DNA of 64,000 nt, taken from the NCBI GenBank assembly GCA_946811185.2, contig OX328097.1:5876242-5940241 (forward strand), given 5' to 3'. Of the stretch, positions 62,373 to 64,000 are shown one piece after another (the stretch's first letter is position 1; the number at the start of each line of letters is the position of its first letter). The stretch comes from Hippopus hippopus. Its lineage: Eukaryota; Mollusca; Bivalvia; Cardiida; Cardiidae. The translations under genes were made by a program, and so were the position numbers. Below the pieces are notes generated by a model, which had not been told where the DNA came from, did not search any database, and saw only the letters and a program-made list of their open reading frames with translations.

Positions 62373-63901
62373 TACTGAACCAAAAAAGAAACTTCCCCTG
62401 TGTTTAAGTGCAAATGCAATGTTATTAAAAAAAATTAAAATGTCAGATGACCTACATATATTCGGGCGAACGATTATGTGTCCGATAAAACAAATTTTAA
62501 CTCGATTGAAAGCATTTTGCAGAAGAAACCCGCTGAAAGTGATTTTCACGTGCATGCACGGACCAGTATAATTCGTGTATATTTTTTGAAACCTTTCAGT
62601 CTAATTTTAAAGACTTTCATGTCAATAAGAAAAAGACGTTGAAAAAAATTAAATTCTTTTTAGTTTTCTTTATTTTTGATATGCCTAGAATTCCGCAAAA
62701 TTTATGCGAACGTGCCATTGGCATGCTTAATGCTGGTATGACGATGAATGCTGTTGCTATGAATATTGGATGTTCTACTCGTGCTATTCGACACCTTAGG
62801 CAACATTTTCAAGCAACGGGGCGTGCGGAAGATCGACCACGTAGTGGACGTCCTCGCGTCACGACGTGCGGCCAAGACCGCTATATTCGGAACACCCACC
62901 TGCGCAATCGCTTCCAAACTGCCACAGCCACTGCTGCTAACACCCCTGGTACACATAACAACCGTATATCTGCCCAAACTGTGCGCAATCGCTTGCGCGA
63001 GGGTGGGCTACGTGCAAGTCGTCCATACGTTGGTTGTGTTTTGACGCGACGTCACAGCGTAAATCGTGTTAATTGAGCACGTACACGCCAACGCTGGCTT
63101 AGACAACAATGGAATAGCGTTCTTTTCTCTGACGATTCGAGGTTTTCCATTCGTCGAGGTGATGGCAGGGTTCGAGTATACCGTAGGAGAAATGAACGTT
63201 ATGCAGACTGTTGCGTACTTGAACAAGATCGTGTTGGGGGTGGGGGTTCTGTCTTGGTCTGGGCGGGCATTGCACATGGCTTTCGCACTAATCTCATCGT
63301 TATCGAAGGGAATTTGAATGCCCAACGCTACCGAGATGAAATTCTTGCGAGGCACGTTATCCCACTGTTTCAAAATAATGCCAATATCACTCTTTTTCAG
63401 CATGATAATGCCACAAGCCATACAGCTAGGGACAATGTGAATTTCCCCAGGGCGAATAACATTGCATTTATTAATGACTGGCTTGCCAAAAGCCCTGATC
63501 TGAATCCCATTGAACACCTTTGGGATAATTTGGACGAGCGTGTTAGACGTCGCCCTATTCCACCGTCAAACGTCATTCAGCTAAGACAAGCCTTAATTCA
63601 GGAATGGAACAACATTCCACAAGCCGAAATCAATACACTTATCCGTTCTATGCGCCAACGATGCCAGGCAGTCCTTCATGCTGAAGGTGGTCATACCCGG
63701 TATTAATTTGTGATTTTGGTGAGCGACCCCTTCCGCATTTTAACCACCATTTCACTACTTTTGGATAAACCCTCAGCAATAATTTTTTTCACACAAAGTC
63801 ACAATAAAATACTCTTTCAATGCATATAAATCTAGTTTAATCCTGATTTTCATATTTGTGTATATCTGCACTTAAACACAAGTTTCTTTTTTGGTTCAGT
63901 A
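62373..63901 (+). mobile_element. Tc1-like transposon, near complete
   Basis: Terminal inverted repeats: TACTGAACCAAAAAAGAAAC at 62373 and GTTTCTTTTTTGGTTCAGTA ending 63901, each bordered by TA (62371-62372, 63902-63903), the Tc1/mariner target duplication. Inside, the left copy has CCCC (62395-62398) that the right lacks, then both continue TGTGTTTAAGTGCA. Length 1529 bp, with about 310 bp before the transposase and 195 bp after it. Ends are intact and the gene has one visible lesion, so the copy is young, but no longer autonomous as sequenced. Confidence 0.92.
62681..63706 (+). pseudogene. Tc1-like transposase with one in-frame stop
   Basis: Start ATG 62681 (MPRIPQNLCERAIGML), end TAA 63704; 342 codons with the stop, normal for Tc1-type transposases. 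Seen: an N-terminal helix-turn-helix region (about residues 5-60), the DNA-binding linker motif DRPRSGRPR (about 50-58), then a DDE domain with FSDDSRF (Asp at 63131/63134), QHDNATSHT (Asp at 63404) and SPDLNPIEHLWD (Glu at 63512). The second Asp and the Glu are separated by 35 residues, i.e. DD35E rather than the classical DD34E. The frame is broken only by TGA at 63074 (codon 132), between the two DNA-binding helices region and the catalytic domain; no frameshift was seen. Known role: cut-and-paste transposition in the nucleus. Long antisense frames (62702-62977, 63008-63517) are shadows. Confidence 0.92.
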
Positions 63902-63950
63902 TATATATAGGTATTTATTATACATGAGGAATACTGAGCTATAAACCATA

Positions 63951-64000
63951 GACCTTTACCAGACAACAAACTTCAATAAGAATTGAAAGATGACAAAGTA
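63951..64000 (+). repeat. TTAA-hp MITE, forward, cut by window end
   Basis: CCTTTACCAGACAACAAAC to GAATTGAAAGATGACAAAG: the start of another copy 50 bp after the Tc1-like element. Confidence 0.75.

Noticed and set aside
62702..63517. Antisense and shifted frames, up to 169 codons, over the transposase
   Set aside because: Shadows of the transposase gene, which has the catalytic motifs in its own frame.
1..64000. CRISPR-like regularly spaced repeats
   Set aside because: The repeats are long, occur in both orientations with variable spacing and have TTAA ends; this is interspersed transposon DNA in an animal genome.

Overview
The window looks like animal nuclear DNA, most likely from a bivalve mollusc (perhaps a venerid clam; this is inference from repeat types). 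It is AT-rich, has no bacterial-style gene packing, and is dominated by short interspersed repeats: tRNA-derived SINEs ending in GGCGTTAAACNCC plus CAAT-type tails, AGCTCCACTGGCC elements with a CCGT microsatellite and a 3' terminal hairpin, and palindromic MITEs. No complete host gene, rRNA gene, functional tRNA gene or CRISPR array is visible. All boundaries were read by eye.

The outstanding feature is one MITE family, here called TTAA-hp, with roughly 95 copies and fragments covering about a quarter of the window (rough sum). A full copy is about 228 bp. It starts TTAACTCTTTACCA, ends TGGTAAAGGGTTAA, and carries in its middle a 67-nt hairpin: two 32-nt arms, GAAAACATTGTGGGAAAAGG continued by AGAAAATGCTGG, around a 3-nt loop. 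'Forward' copies run TTAACTCTTTACCA, GACAAAATTTTAGAC, hairpin, CTTCTTCCTCAGGGTCG, TGTGTGGTAAAGGGTTAA. 'Reverse' copies are the complement. The TTAA target and CYCTTT termini suggest a piggyBac-type ancestor (inference). Many copies abut and share one TTAA, and in several copies the two hairpin arms carry the same non-consensus base.

Other mobile DNA: three Helitron-like/HINE-like elements (20741-21360, 28861-29408, 36195-37286) and a relative at 56763-57601, all ending in a hairpin plus TCTAG or TCTTG; a near-complete Tc1-like transposon at 62373-63901 whose transposase is open except for one internal TGA; a 1-kb TA-flanked element at 15639-16661; a smaller TIR element at 39529-40241; two large fold-back palindromes (35322-35507, 49429-49590); and a second short palindromic family, GATC-hp (AGATCAAGATCAGACTGCAC).

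Host coding sequence appears only as short candidate exons in introns full of repeats. On the plus strand, 1543-1620, 20679-21444 and 24394-24432 join in phase into a small basic protein, with the middle exon split by a HINE-like element. Plus-strand candidates at 27504-27577 and 32274-32419 may belong to the same or another gene. On the minus strand, 45108-45280 and 40258-40357 join in phase; further candidates lie at 26498-26551 and 25297-25512. I recognised none of these proteins. A CG-richer island at 37.5-38.35 kb has promoter-like and exon-like signals on both strands.
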